This document shows positions 63,312-64,000 of a stretch of 64,000 nucleotides of DNA, piece after piece. Source of the DNA: Methanomicrobiales archaeon (GTDB lineage Archaea > Halobacteriota > Methanomicrobia > Methanomicrobiales > Methanospirillaceae); NCBI GenBank assembly GCA_022841205.1, contig JALHCK010000007.1:37121-101120 (forward strand). Direction: 5' to 3'. The notes beneath the pieces were generated by a model. The model saw only the letters and a list, made by a program, of their open reading frames with translations. It was not told where the DNA came from and did no database searches. Position 1 is the first letter of the stretch, and every line of letters begins with the position of its first letter. The position numbers were made by a program, and so were the translations under genes.

Positions 63312-63545
63312 AAAGCAGTCAATTCCATCGTTGAACGGGATAGCACATTTGCAACCTGTAAATACGCTCTCCTGCAAGGAGTAATCAACATCTGTCGTGA
63401 TCTTCCTCATCAGTTAAGAGAAGAGGAGAACCGGGTATTTTTGCCCCTTGGCCGTCTTATTGAGAAATGGCTCATCTATTACTATCCGATCTTTTCATCG
63501 GACCGGTTCATCCGGCAGCAGGGAGGTTTTTCAGCTCATTTTGAA
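63312..63545 (+). pseudogene. Fragment of an HNH-endonuclease-type protein
   Basis: An open stretch after an in-frame stop encodes SIVERDSTFATCKYALLQGV, then REEENRVFLPLGRLIEKWLI and YYYPIFSSDRFIRQQGG. This resembles the N-terminal part of HNH-nuclease proteins of restriction or defence type, but the assignment rests on memory of the pattern. After about 63545 the frame loses its character; a frameshift is likely. There is no start codon at its 5' end. Confidence 0.4.
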
Positions 63546-63791
63546 GGATATCAAAGGAACGAGCCCATGCAGTCTTCTGACTCTCATCGGCCGCACAGTT
63601 CATACACCTTTGATGATGATCGGATAGTGAACTCAGCCATATCGATTTTGAGACCGCTAAAAAATCGGTGATGGTGCCAAACCAGCCACACTGATACTCA
63701 TTCATTCAAAAAACCATCTTCAAAGGGATACTTAGGCGATATCTGGTAATTAGACCCAGGCATTGCATAAATATATCCCGTGTTTCAATAG

Positions 63792-63971
63792 ACAGTCATA
63801 ACAATTGGTTGTGAATTCCAGAACATCAGCTCTCACATTCGGAATATCTTCAATGAGGGAGAGCTTCAGCCCGATTCAGTTGCCAAGGAATACTTGGCAA
63901 CGGTAGTGTATCTAAACTGCTGTAAATTCGAACCGAGTATCCTGACACACTATCACATCAGACCCAGATAA
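63792..63971 (+). pseudogene. Fragment of a RhuM-family protein
   Basis: An open stretch of 60 codons contains SSHIRNIFNEGELQPDSVAK, which closely matches the conserved core of RhuM-family proteins (typically ...ISKHIKNIFEEGELxExSVCxKF). The upstream and downstream parts of RhuM are missing or out of frame, and the stop follows quickly. It is therefore a remnant. Confidence 0.55.
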
Positions 63972-64000
63972 ATACCTACGACTCGTGATCCACTCCTCGT

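Larger units (their letters stand above)
63293..64000. other. Decayed accessory region at the right edge
   Basis: About 700 bases without an intact gene. It holds two fragments (listed at 63312 and 63792) and otherwise AT-rich sequence. TATA-like elements such as CATAAATATATCCC at about 63770 occur, but lead into no complete gene. Confidence 0.5.

Overview
This window comes from a methanogenic archaeon, most likely of the order Methanomicrobiales. The evidence is a methanogenesis marker 14 protein, an archaeal A1Ao ATP synthase operon, archaeal lipid genes (a tetraether-synthase-like radical SAM protein and CarS), a thermosome, archaeal LonB, Nob1 and GfcR, archaeal TATA boxes ahead of several genes, and a tRNA gene without encoded CCA. 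The order-level placement is inferred from gene content. No rRNA, CRISPR array or complete insertion sequence is visible.

Layout. 0.1-6.8 kb: an alanine/ornithine dehydrogenase-like gene, a lipid divergon (tes / carS) and the chain carS-pyrE-purD-argF, followed by a CPBP protease. 7-13.7 kb: a TiaS-like protein, a calpain-like protease paired with a very large secreted propeller/PKD protein, and two tandem HEAT-repeat membrane proteins. 13.9-18 kb: a metal-chelate/corrinoid ABC importer with a SAM methyltransferase embedded in it. 18.4-20.2 kb: methanogenesis marker 14 and a small partner. 20.8-28.8 kb: a six-gene operon, acsB-acsD-acsC-RACo-mesB-acsF, of bacterial type and without a CO dehydrogenase. 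28.9-33.3 kb: a small thiol-redox group, carbonic anhydrase, a DUF1624 membrane protein and adenine deaminase. 34-43.5 kb: pgk and the ATP synthase operon (H-I-K-E-C-F-A-B-D). 43.8-49.1 kb: an operon of membrane LonB protease, TldD, TldE, a BofA-like membrane protein and a hypothetical protein. 49.2-54.2 kb: prs-rtcA-nob1, gfcR, thermosome, a ubiquitin-like protein and tRNA-Ser. 54.2-57.2 kb: accessory DNA with broken genes (methylase tail, frameshifted DUF4258 toxin with intact YgiT antitoxin, two decayed reading frames). 57.3-60.7 kb: thioesterase, two glycosyltransferases and a flavin amine-oxidase-like protein. 60.8-63.3 kb: a split NHEJ operon (LigD-type polymerase, Ku, 3'-phosphoesterase). 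Between Ku and the phosphoesterase lies a 36-bp tandem array built from copies of the phosphoesterase start region. 63.3-64 kb: decayed HNH-like and RhuM-like fragments.

The most interesting system is the acs operon. AcsB has the bacterial N-terminal domain, both CoFeSP subunits and their reactivator are present, and the operon also carries a folate-independent core methionine synthase and an AcsF/CooC nickel chaperone. No CODH is encoded in the window. Together the genes suggest a route from acetyl-CoA (or methyl-CoFeSP) to methionine. The second is the phosphoesterase start-site array, in which every 36-bp unit carries in-frame start-like sequence and most carry a stop codon ahead of the real gene.
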